A stretch of DNA of 64,000 nucleotides, taken from assembly GCA_024275165.1 (NCBI GenBank), contig JAJRZQ010000038.1, forward strand, positions 1-64,000, written 5' to 3'. Of the stretch, positions 16,432-25,950 are shown one piece after another. Both the position numbers and the translations under genes were made by a program. Within the stretch, counting starts at the first letter, position 1, and each line of letters begins with the position of its first letter. The notes under the pieces are model-generated. The model was not told the DNA's origin. It worked only from the letters and a program-made list of their open reading frames with translations, and did not search any database. The DNA is from a bacterium (lineage in GTDB: Bacteria; SAR324; XYD2-FULL-50-16).

Positions 16432-17045
16432 ACCTCGAACAAAAAAGAGTCGCCAAACAACAAGAAATTTTAAGCGCTGCCAGAAAACTCCTCAGCCGAC
16501 AAGGGGCCGGCAAAGTCAGCGCCGCGGCCATTGCCAAGGAATTGGGATGGACTACGCCGGGGCTTTATTATTATTACCCTGGTTTGGAAGGGATTTTAGA
16601 TGAGCTTTTAAAACAACTCTTGGAAGAAAGCCTGATCGCCACCTGGGAAGGGGCCAAAAGGGGGAGCAGGGGCTCTGAAGGGTTGATTTTCGCCTTTGAG
16701 GCGCGAGTTCAATATGACCTGAAGCACCCAAAAGATTTTGAGCTCATCTGGCGGCGCTTTGCGGATAAAGAGGTGAGCCCGGAACTCTTGAGCGGCTTTG
16801 TCTACCCCAAGGCGCAGGGCTTTAGTCAATGGTTGGCCGCTTGGTTGGAGGCCGAGAAAGCTACGGGAGAAGTCGGCAAAGAGGTCGATTGCCGCAAGCT
16901 GGTCAACTTGATGATCGCGCTTGCCCAAGGTATTGTTTCGCTTCATTTTTGCTTTTCCCAGGTCGGGGGAGAACTACGCTACACCGCAGAAGAACTGACC
17001 GCAGAGGGGAAACGGGTCCTGTTGAAGGCGTTGCGGGGGGATTAA
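16416..17045 (+). CDS. TetR/AcrR-family transcriptional repressor
   Basis: A 209-residue protein with the family architecture: an N-terminal three-helix DNA-binding domain (about residues 15-62, containing AAAIAKELGWTTPGLYYYYP) and a divergent C-terminal helical ligand-binding domain. The tyrosine-rich YYYYP end of the recognition helix is typical. The start has a GGAGG site ten bases upstream inside the preceding gene. The likely target is its own promoter. The ligand and wider regulon cannot be read from the sequence. It overlaps the convergent NtrC-type regulator gene by 4 bp at the stop codons. Confidence 0.9.
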   Translation: MGKKVNLEQKRVAKQQEILSAARKLLSRQGAGKVSAAAIAKELGWTTPGLYYYYPGLEGILDELLKQLLEESLIATWEGAKRGSRGSEGLIFAFEARVQYDLKHPKDFELIWRRFADKEVSPELLSGFVYPKAQGFSQWLAAWLEAEKATGEVGKEVDCRKLVNLMIALAQGIVSLHFCFSQVGGELRYTAEELTAEGKRVLLKALRGD

Positions 17046-18445
17046 CCGCTTAGCGAGTCCTTGGATTTGATTTTTTTGCTTTTCAGCTTATAGCGCAAGG
17101 CCCGCTCTGAAATACCCAATTCCTTTGCCGCTCTGGTTTGTACCCCCTGGTGCTTGGCTAAAGCCTTTTCGATCAAGATGCGTTCCGCCTCTTCTAAGGG
17201 CATGAGGGGGAAGTCCTGGCCCCGGTTTTCGGCCTGACTTTGACCGGCCCCGGCGCTTTCTTGATAGCTGCTGGTTAAGGTTAGGGGGAGGTCTTTGACC
17301 GTTAAGATGTCATCGCGGGCAATGACAATCGCTCGTTCGATCACATTTTCCAATTCGCGGATATTGCCCGGGTAGTCGTATTTCACCAAGGTGCTGCGCG
17401 CTTCTTGGCTGATTCCGGTAATCTTGCGATTGTTGGCCTTGGCATATTTTTCAATGAAATACTCGATCAAGGGCACGATGTCATCGCGTCGATTCCGCAA
17501 GGAAGGCAGGTAGATGGGAACCACAGAGAGGCGATAATAGAGGTCTTCTCGCATCATCTTGGTTTCTACCGCTTCTTCTAAATTGCGGTTGGTTGCCGCG
17601 ATGATCCTCACATCCACCTTGATGGTCTGGTTTGCCCCGACCATCTCAAACTCTCGTTCTTGCAAGACCCGCAACAGCTTGCTTTGCGTGGTCAGGCTGA
17701 TCTCTCCGATTTCATCTAAGAAAATCGTGCCCTTGTTGGCCTCGGAAAACTTCCCCTTGCGGTCTGCAATCGCGCCGGTAAAGCTTCCCTTCACATGACC
17801 AAAAAGCTCTGATTCCAGTAGGGTTTCTGGGAGGGCGGCACAGTTGACCTTGACAAAGGGCTGGTCTTTTCGATTGGAGGCAAAGTGCAAGGCCTTGGCG
17901 ATCAATTCCTTGCCCGTACCGGATTCCCCCCGAATGATCACGGTGGCGCTCGAGGGGGCGACCCGCTGCACGAGGCTCATCACCTCGGCTAAGGCACTGG
18001 AGTTGCCGATGATGTTGTCCACGCGAAACTTTTCTTGCAGGATTTCTTTTAAAGCGCGATTTTCCGCGATCAATCGCCGTTTGTCGATGGATTTTTCCAT
18101 GATCAGCAAGAGTTCCTGCAAATCAATGGGTTTGGTCAAAAAATCGCTCGCTCCCGCCTTGATCACATCTACGGCCGTTTCAATGCTGCCGTAGGCGCTG
18201 ATCATGATCATGGCGATTTCCGGGTCCGCTTCCCTGACCGAACGAATCAGATCTAAACCGTTCATCTGGGGCATGCGATAATCCGAAATCAGCAGGTCAA
18301 ATTCCCGTCCGCGAATGAGGCCTAAAACCTTGCTCGGGTTATGTTCTACGGTGACGCTATAGCCTTTTTTCCCCAAAAAGCCTTTCAGCAATTCGGTTTG
18401 ACTCACCTCGTCGTCAACGATCAGTATTTTAGGGTTTAACGCCAT
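17042..18445 (-). CDS. NtrC-family sigma-54 response regulator
   Basis: 467 residues in three parts. The receiver domain (1-120) has the acidic pair near the start (VDDE) and the phospho-acceptor in LLISDYRMPQMNG. The AAA+ domain (about 145-380) has Walker A GESGTGKE, Walker B KGTIFLDEIGE and R-finger region YRLSVVPIYLP. The C-terminal Fis-type helix-turn-helix is at AAKELGISERALRYKLK. The sigma-54 contact loop reads GSFTGA rather than GAFTGA, a conservative change. It lies 16 bp after the histidine kinase gene and must be its partner. The adjacent upstream htrA gene makes an envelope-stress or ZraSR-like role plausible. Confidence 0.95.
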   Translation of the reverse strand: MALNPKILIVDDEVSQTELLKGFLGKKGYSVTVEHNPSKVLGLIRGREFDLLISDYRMPQMNGLDLIRSVREADPEIAMIMISAYGSIETAVDVIKAGASDFLTKPIDLQELLLIMEKSIDKRRLIAENRALKEILQEKFRVDNIIGNSSALAEVMSLVQRVAPSSATVIIRGESGTGKELIAKALHFASNRKDQPFVKVNCAALPETLLESELFGHVKGSFTGAIADRKGKFSEANKGTIFLDEIGEISLTTQSKLLRVLQEREFEMVGANQTIKVDVRIIAATNRNLEEAVETKMMREDLYYRLSVVPIYLPSLRNRRDDIVPLIEYFIEKYAKANNRKITGISQEARSTLVKYDYPGNIRELENVIERAIVIARDDILTVKDLPLTLTSSYQESAGAGQSQAENRGQDFPLMPLEEAERILIEKALAKHQGVQTRAAKELGISERALRYKLKSKKIKSKDSLSG

Positions 18446-18461
18446 GATTTAAAAAGATTGT

Positions 18462-20057
18462 TTACCCACGCATAGCCTTATTCTCTCGCTTTGGCAAGAT
18501 CATCGCCGCGGTTACGCCCTGCTTTGGGTTGTTGTGCAAATCCAAACTTCCCCCATGGGCCTGTACGATTTTTCGTGAGATATAAAGGCCCAACCCTGTC
18601 CCGCTTTGCTTGGTGGTGTAGTAGATATCAAAGAGGCGGCCTAGTTTTTCTTTGGGGATTCCTTCGCCGTTGTCTTCCACTTCAATGATCCAGGTTCCCC
18701 TTTTATCGATCTGCCCTCGCACTTGAATCTGCCCCCCCTTTGCATTGGCATCCATGGCGTTGCCGATCAAGTTCAAGACCACCTGCTTTAATTTTTCGGC
18801 ATCGCCGTAGTAGTGGGCACCCCCTTCTTTCAAATCTACCTTGAGGGTCATTTCTCTTTGTTTCGCCTCTTCGGCGATCAAGGTCAAGGAATCGCCCCAA
18901 AATTGGGAGATGGCAAAGGAGGCGCTGTTGGGCTCAAAGGGTTTGGCAAAGCCCAAAAAGTCGCTGACGATCTGGTTGAGCCGTTGCACCTCTTTGTTCA
19001 TCAGACCTAAAAAGGATTGATACTCCTGCGCGATTTTTTGTTCCGGCGGTTCAAACTCCAATTGCAGGCGTTGAATGGTAATGGAAATCGAGTTTAAGGG
19101 GTTCCTGATCTCATGGGCGACCCCGGCGGCTAAATTGCCGAGGGAAACCATTTTTTCGTTTTCCTGTTTTTCTTTTTCCACCTTTGCCATGCGGTCTAGG
19201 TATTGAAATTGAAAGCGCAAAATGACCACCACTACCACCACCACGAAGGCAAAGAGGGCTAAGCTTGCCCGGCGGGTGTTTTCCTTGGTGTCTAATAAGA
19301 CCCGATCAATGTCATCGGTGTTGATGGCCATATGGAAAACCCCATTGCGCTTGTCATCAATAACAAAGTACTGAATCACCTCTAATTGATTTTCCGAAGG
19401 GGGGAAAAAGGCGGCTTTGGAATCCAGGCTTTCTTTGATCTCTTTGATCACCGCGATCTGCCCTAAGCGGGTGGGGTCTGTATCAGCGACAATGACCAGG
19501 TGTTGGTCGTAAAAGGAGATGCTTTGCAAAAGCTGCCTGCTCTTGCTGCTGTCGGCCAGTTCTTGCAAGGCGAGTTTCAAGCGCAGGTTGATGAGTTTTT
19601 CTTCCCCCAAAGAGATTAAGATACTGCCTTCTCCAGAGAGGCGCTCAAAAGAAAAAATCGGCCCCACCGAGGTTTCGGGTAATTTTTTGGGAGCCTGGTA
19701 GACAACGGCTCCCTTGGCATCAAGAAATTGAATCCATTCGAGTTGATTGTTGCTCCGCAGCTCTTCTAAGCGCTGGTTCCCCCCGGTGTTGAGCATCCCT
19801 TGCAGGGATTCGATCTCATGGGCTAGGTTTTCAGCGTAATAGTTTAAGTATTCCGGGGCTAGGTGGGTGGTCTGAATCGCCTGTCTGGCCCCCATGGCAA
19901 TGGACTCGGTCACCACCTCGGACTGCTTCCAAAAGATACGCCGTAGCTTGGCATCCGTTTCGTCTGTGAGGTAAATGAAATTGGCGGTTAACATCAGACC
20001 CACAAGCAGCAAAAACCCGGCTGCGTAAAGAAAGGAAAAATTTTTACTGCTCAGCAT
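18462..20057 (-). CDS. Sensor histidine kinase of the NtrB/ZraS type
   Basis: 531 residues. A membrane segment lies near residues 9-30 and a second around 265-285 (a run of V and I after RRASLALFAF), enclosing a periplasmic sensor domain of about 230 residues. The cytoplasmic part has HisKA with the H box GVAHEIRNPLNSISI and HATPase with N box LNLIGNAMDANAKGG, G1 DNGEGIP and G2 GTGLGLYISRKI. No HAMP or PAS domain is obvious between the second membrane segment and the kinase. It is paired with the NtrC-type regulator that follows. The stimulus is unknown; an extracytoplasmic signal is implied. Confidence 0.94.
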   Translation of the reverse strand: MLSSKNFSFLYAAGFLLLVGLMLTANFIYLTDETDAKLRRIFWKQSEVVTESIAMGARQAIQTTHLAPEYLNYYAENLAHEIESLQGMLNTGGNQRLEELRSNNQLEWIQFLDAKGAVVYQAPKKLPETSVGPIFSFERLSGEGSILISLGEEKLINLRLKLALQELADSSKSRQLLQSISFYDQHLVIVADTDPTRLGQIAVIKEIKESLDSKAAFFPPSENQLEVIQYFVIDDKRNGVFHMAINTDDIDRVLLDTKENTRRASLALFAFVVVVVVVILRFQFQYLDRMAKVEKEKQENEKMVSLGNLAAGVAHEIRNPLNSISITIQRLQLEFEPPEQKIAQEYQSFLGLMNKEVQRLNQIVSDFLGFAKPFEPNSASFAISQFWGDSLTLIAEEAKQREMTLKVDLKEGGAHYYGDAEKLKQVVLNLIGNAMDANAKGGQIQVRGQIDKRGTWIIEVEDNGEGIPKEKLGRLFDIYYTTKQSGTGLGLYISRKIVQAHGGSLDLHNNPKQGVTAAMILPKRENKAMRG

Positions 20058-20122
20058 GACCAGGGGGGAAGTGAAGAAACCTCTGCTTAATTTTTAGAGC
20101 CTTTGTTCTTTTATCATACTGC

Positions 20123-21442
20123 TTAGGGGTTGCGGGGTAAAGCAAGAAAAAGAGGTCGGTTGCGTCGCATCACCAAGACCGTGACCAGTCCTTTGCCTTT
20201 GGAGCGCAATATTTTTTTCAAGGCTTTTAAGGAATTGATCTTTTTTCCCGCTGCCTTTACAATCAGGTCGCCTTGGCGCAGGCCCTTTTCAAATTCCTTT
20301 CCATTGGGGTCGATTCGCAACACGAGTACCCCCCGGTTTGCCTGGATGCCAAACTGGGCTTTTAGTTTTGGGGTTAAGTCGGCATACTGTACCCCTCCTT
20401 GCTCTGATTTGCCCTCTAAGGCCGCTACGGTCTCTTGCGGGCGGGTGCCGACCTTAGGCCGCAGCAGCTTGGCTTTGCCTTGGCGATAAATTTTTAGGGT
20501 CAGGCGATTTCCCGGTGGGGTCTCTGCCACCAACTGTTGCAGTTCCGTGGTTTTTTTCACCTTTTTGCCGTTTACTTCAACAATGACATCCCCTTCCATC
20601 AAGTTTGCGCTAGCAGCAGGGCTCTTTTCCCCGACCAAGGTCACGATAATCCCTTTTTGCCCCTGGGGCAGGTTCAAGGCCCGGGCTAAATCTTCATTGA
20701 TTTCTTGAATCCCCACCCCGAGCCAACCGCGCTTGACCTGGCCATTTTTTTTCAATTGGCGGATGATCTTTTTTGCTAAATTCGCGGGCACGGCAAAGCC
20801 CAAACCCTGCCCCTGGGCAATGGCGGTGTTGATGCCCACCACCTGGCCTTGGACATTGAACAAAGGCCCCCCGGAATTGCCCGGGTTGATGGCCGCGTCG
20901 GTTTGCAAAAACTGCCCGTAGGCCGTGCCCCCAAAGATATCCCGCCCGCGGGCGCTCAAAATACCGGCGGTGACCGAGTGATCCAGGCCAAAGGGGTTGC
21001 CGATGGCCAGCAACCAATCGCCGACCTTCAGCTGGTCTGAGTTGCCCCATTCGATGTACTTTAAACCCTGGGCCTTGATTTTCAAAAGCCCCAAATCGCT
21101 CATGGGATCGGTACCGATCACCTTGGCTTGATATTTTTTGGAGTTGTACAAGGTGACCTCAATGGTATCGGCCCCGGCAATCACATGGTTGTTGGTGACG
21201 ATGTAGCCGTCGGCGGAAATAATAAAACCGGAGCCTAGAGCCTGCTCTTTCCGATTTTTCGGCAAGGGGCCAAAGAACCGCTCCACAAAGGGGTCCATCC
21301 GAGGGTTTTTTTTAATGGAGGTGGTGGAGATATGGACCACCTTTTCCTTTTCCGCTTGAATGATATCCGCAAAGCTATCGGGCGCCGCCCACAGGGGGGA
21401 GGAAGAAAGCAATAGGGCAAGCAATAAACTGAGAACCTTCAT
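20123..21442 (-). CDS. degP: Periplasmic serine protease HtrA/DegP family
   Basis: 439 residues with a signal peptide (VLSLLLALLLSSSPLWAAP). The trypsin-like domain carries the catalytic triad: VTNNHVI (His), SDLGLLKI (Asp) and GNSGGPLFN (Ser). Two PDZ domains follow, the first starting at RGWLGVGIQEI and the second after LTPKLKAQFGI. Do-family proteases degrade misfolded envelope proteins; length and two PDZ domains fit DegP/DegQ. It is in line with the kinase-regulator pair downstream (65 bp gap) and a small CxCxxC gene upstream (4 bp gap), suggesting joint control of envelope quality. Symbol chosen by family, not by proven orthology. Confidence 0.93.
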   Translation of the reverse strand: MKVLSLLLALLLSSSPLWAAPDSFADIIQAEKEKVVHISTTSIKKNPRMDPFVERFFGPLPKNRKEQALGSGFIISADGYIVTNNHVIAGADTIEVTLYNSKKYQAKVIGTDPMSDLGLLKIKAQGLKYIEWGNSDQLKVGDWLLAIGNPFGLDHSVTAGILSARGRDIFGGTAYGQFLQTDAAINPGNSGGPLFNVQGQVVGINTAIAQGQGLGFAVPANLAKKIIRQLKKNGQVKRGWLGVGIQEINEDLARALNLPQGQKGIIVTLVGEKSPAASANLMEGDVIVEVNGKKVKKTTELQQLVAETPPGNRLTLKIYRQGKAKLLRPKVGTRPQETVAALEGKSEQGGVQYADLTPKLKAQFGIQANRGVLVLRIDPNGKEFEKGLRQGDLIVKAAGKKINSLKALKKILRSKGKGLVTVLVMRRNRPLFLALPRNP

Positions 21443-21446
21443 CTTG

Positions 21447-21710
21447 TTACTCCTCTGGGTCTAACTCACTGACAAAGACCTTGAAACCGAACTCCCGCAA
21501 CCCCCGCAGAGCGGGGTCTTTTTTTGCGGAGGCCTGGCGGCATTTGGCGCACTTACAATCAATGTGGTGGGTTTTTTGATATTTTTTTAATTTCATCCGG
21601 GTTAAGTCTTTTCCTTCCTTTTCTAAGTCCTTCAACAGTTTTTCGATTTCCTTCATCGCCTTTTGCAAGATGATGTTGGAGTATTTTGGGTTTTGCTGGC
21701 GTTTAAACAT
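21447..21710 (-). CDS. Small Lys-rich protein with CxCxxC motif, unknown
   Basis: An 87-residue cytosolic protein with no signal peptide. The first half is highly charged and probably helical (KAMKEIEKLLKDLEKEGKDL). The middle holds HHIDCKCAKCRQ, a Cys-x-Cys-x2-Cys cluster with two adjacent His residues that could bind zinc. The C-terminal part (LRGLREFGFKVFVSELDPEE) is unlike the rest. It lies between ubiA (6 bp) and htrA (4 bp) in a tight unit, which supports it as real. I do not recognise the family. Confidence 0.7.
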   Translation of the reverse strand: MFKRQQNPKYSNIILQKAMKEIEKLLKDLEKEGKDLTRMKLKKYQKTHHIDCKCAKCRQASAKKDPALRGLREFGFKVFVSELDPEE

Positions 21711-21716
21711 GGTGGG

Positions 21717-22586
21717 TCATCCCAGGGCCACTTCAAGCGTGACGGCGCAAAAAAGGGTGAGGCTGATGTAGGCGTTCATATTGAAAAAGGCTAAGTTGAG
21801 CTGTCGGAGGTCTCCTCTGCGCAAGAGGGCATGCTCGTAGGCTAAGAGTAAAATCGAAACGGCGACCCCACCGCCGTAAATCCATCCTAAGCTTGCCAGG
21901 GGGGCCAAGGCCAACCAGCAAAGCGCGGAACCGCCGTGCAGCAAACGAGCCAGCCAGAGGCTTTTTTGCACCCCCAAGGCCACGGGAATCGAATGCAGCC
22001 CTCGGCCTTGGTCGTAGTCTAAATCCTGCAAGGCGTAGAGAATGTCAAACCCCGTAATCCAGGCCAATACCGAGGCCCCTAAAAGCAGGGCGGTGGGGGA
22101 AATCTCACCTCTAGCAGCGATCCAGGCGGCGATGGGGGCCGCCCCGATAGCCAATCCTAAAAAGAGGTGGCACAAGCTGGTAAAGCGTTTGGTGAGGCTG
22201 TAAAAGCTTACCAAAAAAATGGCCAGGGGGCTTAGATAAAAAGCCAAGGGATTGAGCCGCCAGGCGGAGTAAACCAAAAGCCCGTAAGAGAGCAGCAGCA
22301 TTAAAATCATGGTGTTTGCGCTCACGGCACCGGTTACGGAGGGGCGGTTTTGGGTGCGGGGGTTTTCCGCGTCATAGGCGCGGTCAACCCAGCGATTAAA
22401 CCCCATGGCCCCGCTACGAGCCCCGATCATGGCGAGAATCACCCAGAAACTTGTTTCTCCTAAGGTCTGCCCAGGCCCTAAACCCTGTTTCCAGGCGAGG
22501 GCCAAGGCGGTTAGGGCAAAGGGGAGAGCAAACAAGCTGTGGCTGAACTTGATCAGCTCTAAGTATCCTGATATTTTTGCAAGCAT
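21717..22586 (-). CDS. UbiA-family aromatic prenyltransferase
   Basis: 289-residue integral membrane protein with about eight hydrophobic segments. UbiA motifs are present: the first Asp-rich site in GFNRWVDRAYDAENPRTQNRP, and the second in YALQDLDYDQGRGLHSIP. The family attaches polyprenyl chains to aromatic acids. Close relatives are 4-hydroxybenzoate prenyltransferase (ubiquinone) and MqnP of the futalosine menaquinone route; I lean to MqnP because deltaproteobacteria-like organisms often use it, but the sequence alone does not decide. It is co-transcribed with hslU upstream (2 bp gap). Confidence 0.88.
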   Translation of the reverse strand: MLAKISGYLELIKFSHSLFALPFALTALALAWKQGLGPGQTLGETSFWVILAMIGARSGAMGFNRWVDRAYDAENPRTQNRPSVTGAVSANTMILMLLLSYGLLVYSAWRLNPLAFYLSPLAIFLVSFYSLTKRFTSLCHLFLGLAIGAAPIAAWIAARGEISPTALLLGASVLAWITGFDILYALQDLDYDQGRGLHSIPVALGVQKSLWLARLLHGGSALCWLALAPLASLGWIYGGGVAVSILLLAYEHALLRRGDLRQLNLAFFNMNAYISLTLFCAVTLEVALG

Positions 22587-22588
22587 GA

Positions 22589-23941
22589 TTAAAGGATATA
22601 GCGGCTTAAGTCTTGATCTTGGACAATGCCCTTGAGCCTTTCTTGGACATAGGCCCGATTGATGGGTACCTTTTGCCCTGTTAGTTCTGGGGCGGAGAAG
22701 CTTACCTCGTCCAACAATTTTTCCAAAATGGCGTAGAGCCTGCGGGCCCCGATGTTTTCTGTTTTTTCATTGACCTGACTGGCCATTTCGGCAATTTCAT
22801 CAATGGCGTCATCGCTAAAAGCGATATCGACCCCTTCGGTCGCTAAGAGCGCGGTATATTGACGAATCAAACTGTTTTTGGGTTCGGTCAGAATGCGGGT
22901 CAAGTCGCTTTTGTTTAAACTCTGCAATTCCACTCGGATGGGAAAACGACCCTGCAACTCGGGAATCAAGTCACTGGGTTTGGCAAAGTGAAAGGCCCCG
23001 GCAGCGATGAAGAGAATGTGATCGGTTTGAATCGGGCCGTATTTGCTGTTGACCGTACTCCCTTCCACAATGGGGAGGAGGTCTCGCTGCACCCCCTCGC
23101 GGCTTACCTCTCCGCTGGTGTTCCGTCCCTCTTTGCTGGCGATTTTATCAATCTCGTCCAAAAAGATAATCCCCGTCTCTTCGACCCGTTTTACGGCTTC
23201 CGCCTTGAGGTCATCGACTTGAACCAAGCGGTCTGCCTCTTCTTCGGTGAGGAGTCGCAACGCTTCTTTGACCGTTACTTGACGGGGTTTGGCTTGGCGG
23301 GGGATGAAACTTTTCATCATCTCGCCCAAATCCATCCCCTCATTGCCACCCATGGGCAAAAATTCGATATGGGGGCCGGCGGACTTTTGCCCTATTTTAA
23401 TTTCAATGCGCCGCTCGTCTAAGTCTCCGGCGCGCAGCTTTTTTTCAAAGGACTCCCTGAGTTTCGCGTCGTCGCGAATCGCTTGTTCCGCGTCGGCCTT
23501 GATGCGGGTGGGAGGGACTAAAATATCCAAAACCCGCTGAATCGCGGCTTCATGGGCTTTGGGTTTGACCTCGATGGTTTTGATCTGGCGGCTCATCTGC
23601 ACGGAGATATCTACGAGGTCGCGGATCATGCTTTCCACATCGCGGCCCACATAACCGACTTCGGTAAATTTACTCGCTTCCACCTTTAAAAAGGGGGCAT
23701 GCACCAGCTTGGCGATGCGTCTGGCGATTTCTGTTTTTCCCACGCCCGTCGGGCCCATCATGATGATGTTTTTGGGGCTGATCTCATCTTTTAAATCCTC
23801 GCCCACCTGCATGCGCCGCCAGCGATTGCGCAACGCGATGGCCACACTGCGTTTGGCCTCTTTTTGACCTACAATATAGCGGTCTAAGAATTCAACGATT
23901 TGGCTGGGAATTAGGTTTTTTTGATCCGTAATGTGTTGCAT
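22589..23941 (-). CDS. hslU: HslU, ATPase subunit of the HslUV protease
   Basis: 450 residues, the normal length. It unfolds substrates with ATP and feeds them to HslV. Seen: [15 protein letters not shown] at the N-terminus, Walker [15 protein letters not shown], the inserted I-domain (about residues 110-230), Walker [12 protein letters not shown], and sensor 2 in [20 protein letters not shown]. The C-terminus ends QDLSRYIL, the expected short tail that docks into HslV. It follows hslV by 3 bp. Confidence 0.98.
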   Translation of the reverse strand: MQHITDQKNLIPSQIVEFLDRYIVGQKEAKRSVAIALRNRWRRMQVGEDLKDEISPKNIIMMGPTGVGKTEIARRIAKLVHAPFLKVEASKFTEVGYVGRDVESMIRDLVDISVQMSRQIKTIEVKPKAHEAAIQRVLDILVPPTRIKADAEQAIRDDAKLRESFEKKLRAGDLDERRIEIKIGQKSAGPHIEFLPMGGNEGMDLGEMMKSFIPRQAKPRQVTVKEALRLLTEEEADRLVQVDDLKAEAVKRVEETGIIFLDEIDKIASKEGRNTSGEVSREGVQRDLLPIVEGSTVNSKYGPIQTDHILFIAAGAFHFAKPSDLIPELQGRFPIRVELQSLNKSDLTRILTEPKNSLIRQYTALLATEGVDIAFSDDAIDEIAEMASQVNEKTENIGARRLYAILEKLLDEVSFSAPELTGQKVPINRAYVQERLKGIVQDQDLSRYIL

Positions 23942-23944
23942 AGT

Positions 23945-24475
23945 TTAAGAATTGGAGTTTAATTCATGTAGATTGACCTGTTGATTGGTGTAGATGTCGA
24001 TTTCACCGGCAATGGCCAGGGATTGCTTGACGATCTCTTGGGCGTTCAGGTCGCTGTTTCTCAGCAAGGCCCGAGCAGCGGCCTGAGCGTAGGGGCCACC
24101 TGAGCCAATGGCTAAAATGTCGTCTTCCGGTTCGATTACATCCCCGTTGCCGCTAATGATCAGGCTGGATTTGGCGTCGGCTACAGCCAGTAGGGCCTCT
24201 AGGTTTCGCAGCACCTTATTGGTACGCCATTCCTTGGCCATTTCCACGGCGGCGCGCACGAGGTTCCCGTTGTATTCCTCCAACTTGGCGTCGAATTTTT
24301 CAAAGAGGGTAAAGGCGTCGGCGGTGGAACCGGCAAACCCGGCCACCACCAGTCCCTGGTGGGTCAACCGAATCTTAGTGGCATTGGCCTTCATCACCGT
24401 GTTGCCCAAGGTGACCTGTCCATCGCCGCCTAAAACCACTTTTCCCTTACAGCGTACCGATAATATCGTTGTCAT
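23945..24475 (-). CDS. hslV: HslV, peptidase subunit of the HslUV protease
   Basis: 176 residues, normal for the family. It begins MTTILSVR, so the catalytic Thr becomes residue 1 after Met removal. [18 protein letters not shown] and [12 protein letters not shown] are family signatures, as is [17 protein letters not shown] strong ribosome site (AAGGAG) precedes the ATG. Its start overlaps the end of rlmE by 29 bp. Confidence 0.98.
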   Translation of the reverse strand: MTTILSVRCKGKVVLGGDGQVTLGNTVMKANATKIRLTHQGLVVAGFAGSTADAFTLFEKFDAKLEEYNGNLVRAAVEMAKEWRTNKVLRNLEALLAVADAKSSLIISGNGDVIEPEDDILAIGSGGPYAQAAARALLRNSDLNAQEIVKQSLAIAGEIDIYTNQQVNLHELNSNS

Positions 24476-25091
24476 GTTGTTCTTCTCCTTTTTTCCCTAT
24501 TCCGAGTACAAAAACCTCTTTGCTCTCCTTGCGGGTGCTTTGGGGCCTGAGGTTTTTTACTTTGGTATACTCTTCTCGCATGCGTTTGAGCAAGCGCTCC
24601 TGCGCTACTCCCTGTAAGGATTTTACCAAACAGCGGCCATTTTTTTTTAAATAGAGTTGCGCCGTGTCCAAGGCTAAGCTGCACAGGGCAAAGCTCCGCT
24701 CTGAATCGGCAACTCGGTTGCCGGTGGTGGAGGGGGCCATATCGCTGAGCACTAAATCCCACCTCAACGCGTATTGTGCCAGAGTCGCCAAATCCAGTTT
24801 AAAAATATCTTGATGGATAAAGGCCATGTTGGCAGCAAGGCTTAAATTCAATTCTTGGATATCCACCCCTACGACCAGCCCTTGAGCCCCTACTTTTTTA
24901 CCGGCAAACTGCATCCAGGAGCCGGGGTAGCACCCGAGGTCAAGGACTTTCATCCCCCTATGGAAGAGGTGGTTTTTTTGGTCCAGCTCTTCCAGCTTAA
25001 AGACGCTGCGAGCCCGGTAGCCCTCGGCCTTGGCTTGTTTAAAGTAATGGTCTTGGAGTTTTCTCAAAGGCTCTCTTTCGCCCCCTGCCAC
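24447..25091 (-). CDS. rlmE: RlmE/FtsJ, 23S rRNA 2'-O-methyltransferase
   Basis: Methylates the ribose of a uridine in the 23S rRNA A loop using AdoMet. The protein has 214 residues. Motifs: [15 protein letters not shown] with the first catalytic Lys, [11 protein letters not shown] for AdoMet binding, [10 protein letters not shown] with the catalytic Asp, LVKSLQG with the second Lys, and [11 protein letters not shown] with the Glu. The start is a GTG at 25091 that overlaps mazG by 28 bp; an in-frame TTG seven codons on is the alternative. The C-terminus runs 29 bp into hslV. Confidence 0.95.
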   Translation of the reverse strand: MAGGEREPLRKLQDHYFKQAKAEGYRARSVFKLEELDQKNHLFHRGMKVLDLGCYPGSWMQFAGKKVGAQGLVVGVDIQELNLSLAANMAFIHQDIFKLDLATLAQYALRWDLVLSDMAPSTTGNRVADSERSFALCSLALDTAQLYLKKNGRCLVKSLQGVAQERLLKRMREEYTKVKNLRPQSTRKESKEVFVLGIGKKGEEQHDNDIIGTL

Positions 25092-25825
25092 AGGTCTTCC
25101 ATTGCCTTTAAAGAGAGCTTTTTTCCGCTCTTTTCGGCTTTTTTGATCCCCTTTTCCACCTGGGCAAAGCGCTGTTTGAATTTGTCGTTGCTTTGCTTGA
25201 GGGCCATTTCAGGGTTGATGCGGTTAAAGCGGGCGAGGTTGATGACCGAAAAGAGCAAATCCCCGATCTCTCCAACCAGGTTTTGTTGGTTTTCCTGTGC
25301 CAACTCCGCTTCGACTTCTTGTAATTCTTCTTTGATTTTGGCTAAGATTTCGTTGTTGGTTGGAAACTCAAAGCCTAAACCAGCGGCGCGCTCACCTAGT
25401 TTTTTGGCCTGTAGGGCCTGGGGTTGGTGTTGGGGGATTCCTTCCAAAACCGACTCCCTTTGTTGGGTCCGGGCCTTAATCTGGTCCCATTGGGCCTTTA
25501 GTTCCGTTTCGGTTTGGTTGGGGTCGGCTTGGGCGAAAACATGAGGGTGCCGTTCCCGCATTTTTTTGCCCAGGCGGGCAATCAGGCTTTCTAAGTCAAA
25601 GCGGCCTTCTTCTTCTGCAATCTGGGCATGCAGCACCACCTGAAAGAGCAGGTCGCCCAATTCAGCTTCTAAGTCTTGTTCGTGGCGGCCCTCTTCGATC
25701 TCCTCAATCACCTCCCAGGCCTCTTCCAACAAGAAGGGGATCAGGCTTTGGTGGGTTTGTTTTTTATCCCAAGGGCAACCCTCTGGCCCTCGTAAGGCCG
25801 CGACGATTTTTTTTAGTTCTTCCAT
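25064..25825 (-). CDS. mazG: MazG nucleoside triphosphate pyrophosphohydrolase
   Basis: 253 residues with two MazG repeats, as in the housekeeping enzyme that hydrolyses NTPs and dNTPs to monophosphates. The first repeat has GCPWDKKQTHQSL, LLEEAWEVIEEIEEG and LEAELGDLLFQVVLHAQIA; the second has VEAELAQENQQNLVGEIGDLLF. The EExxE and ExxD metal-binding helices are intact in the first repeat. It starts the long minus-strand unit that runs through rlmE and hslVU. Confidence 0.96.
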   Translation of the reverse strand: MEELKKIVAALRGPEGCPWDKKQTHQSLIPFLLEEAWEVIEEIEEGRHEQDLEAELGDLLFQVVLHAQIAEEEGRFDLESLIARLGKKMRERHPHVFAQADPNQTETELKAQWDQIKARTQQRESVLEGIPQHQPQALQAKKLGERAAGLGFEFPTNNEILAKIKEELQEVEAELAQENQQNLVGEIGDLLFSVINLARFNRINPEMALKQSNDKFKQRFAQVEKGIKKAEKSGKKLSLKAMEDLWQGAKESL

Positions 25826-25950
25826 GGGTTATATTCTGCGTTTCGCCTTAGAAGTTGTCAATGAGCCAACCTAAGAGTGTTGATTTCTTTTCTAGACTAG
25901 GGTTTGTACTTTTGCTAGGGTGAATTATATTAAAACTACGAAGTTGAAGT

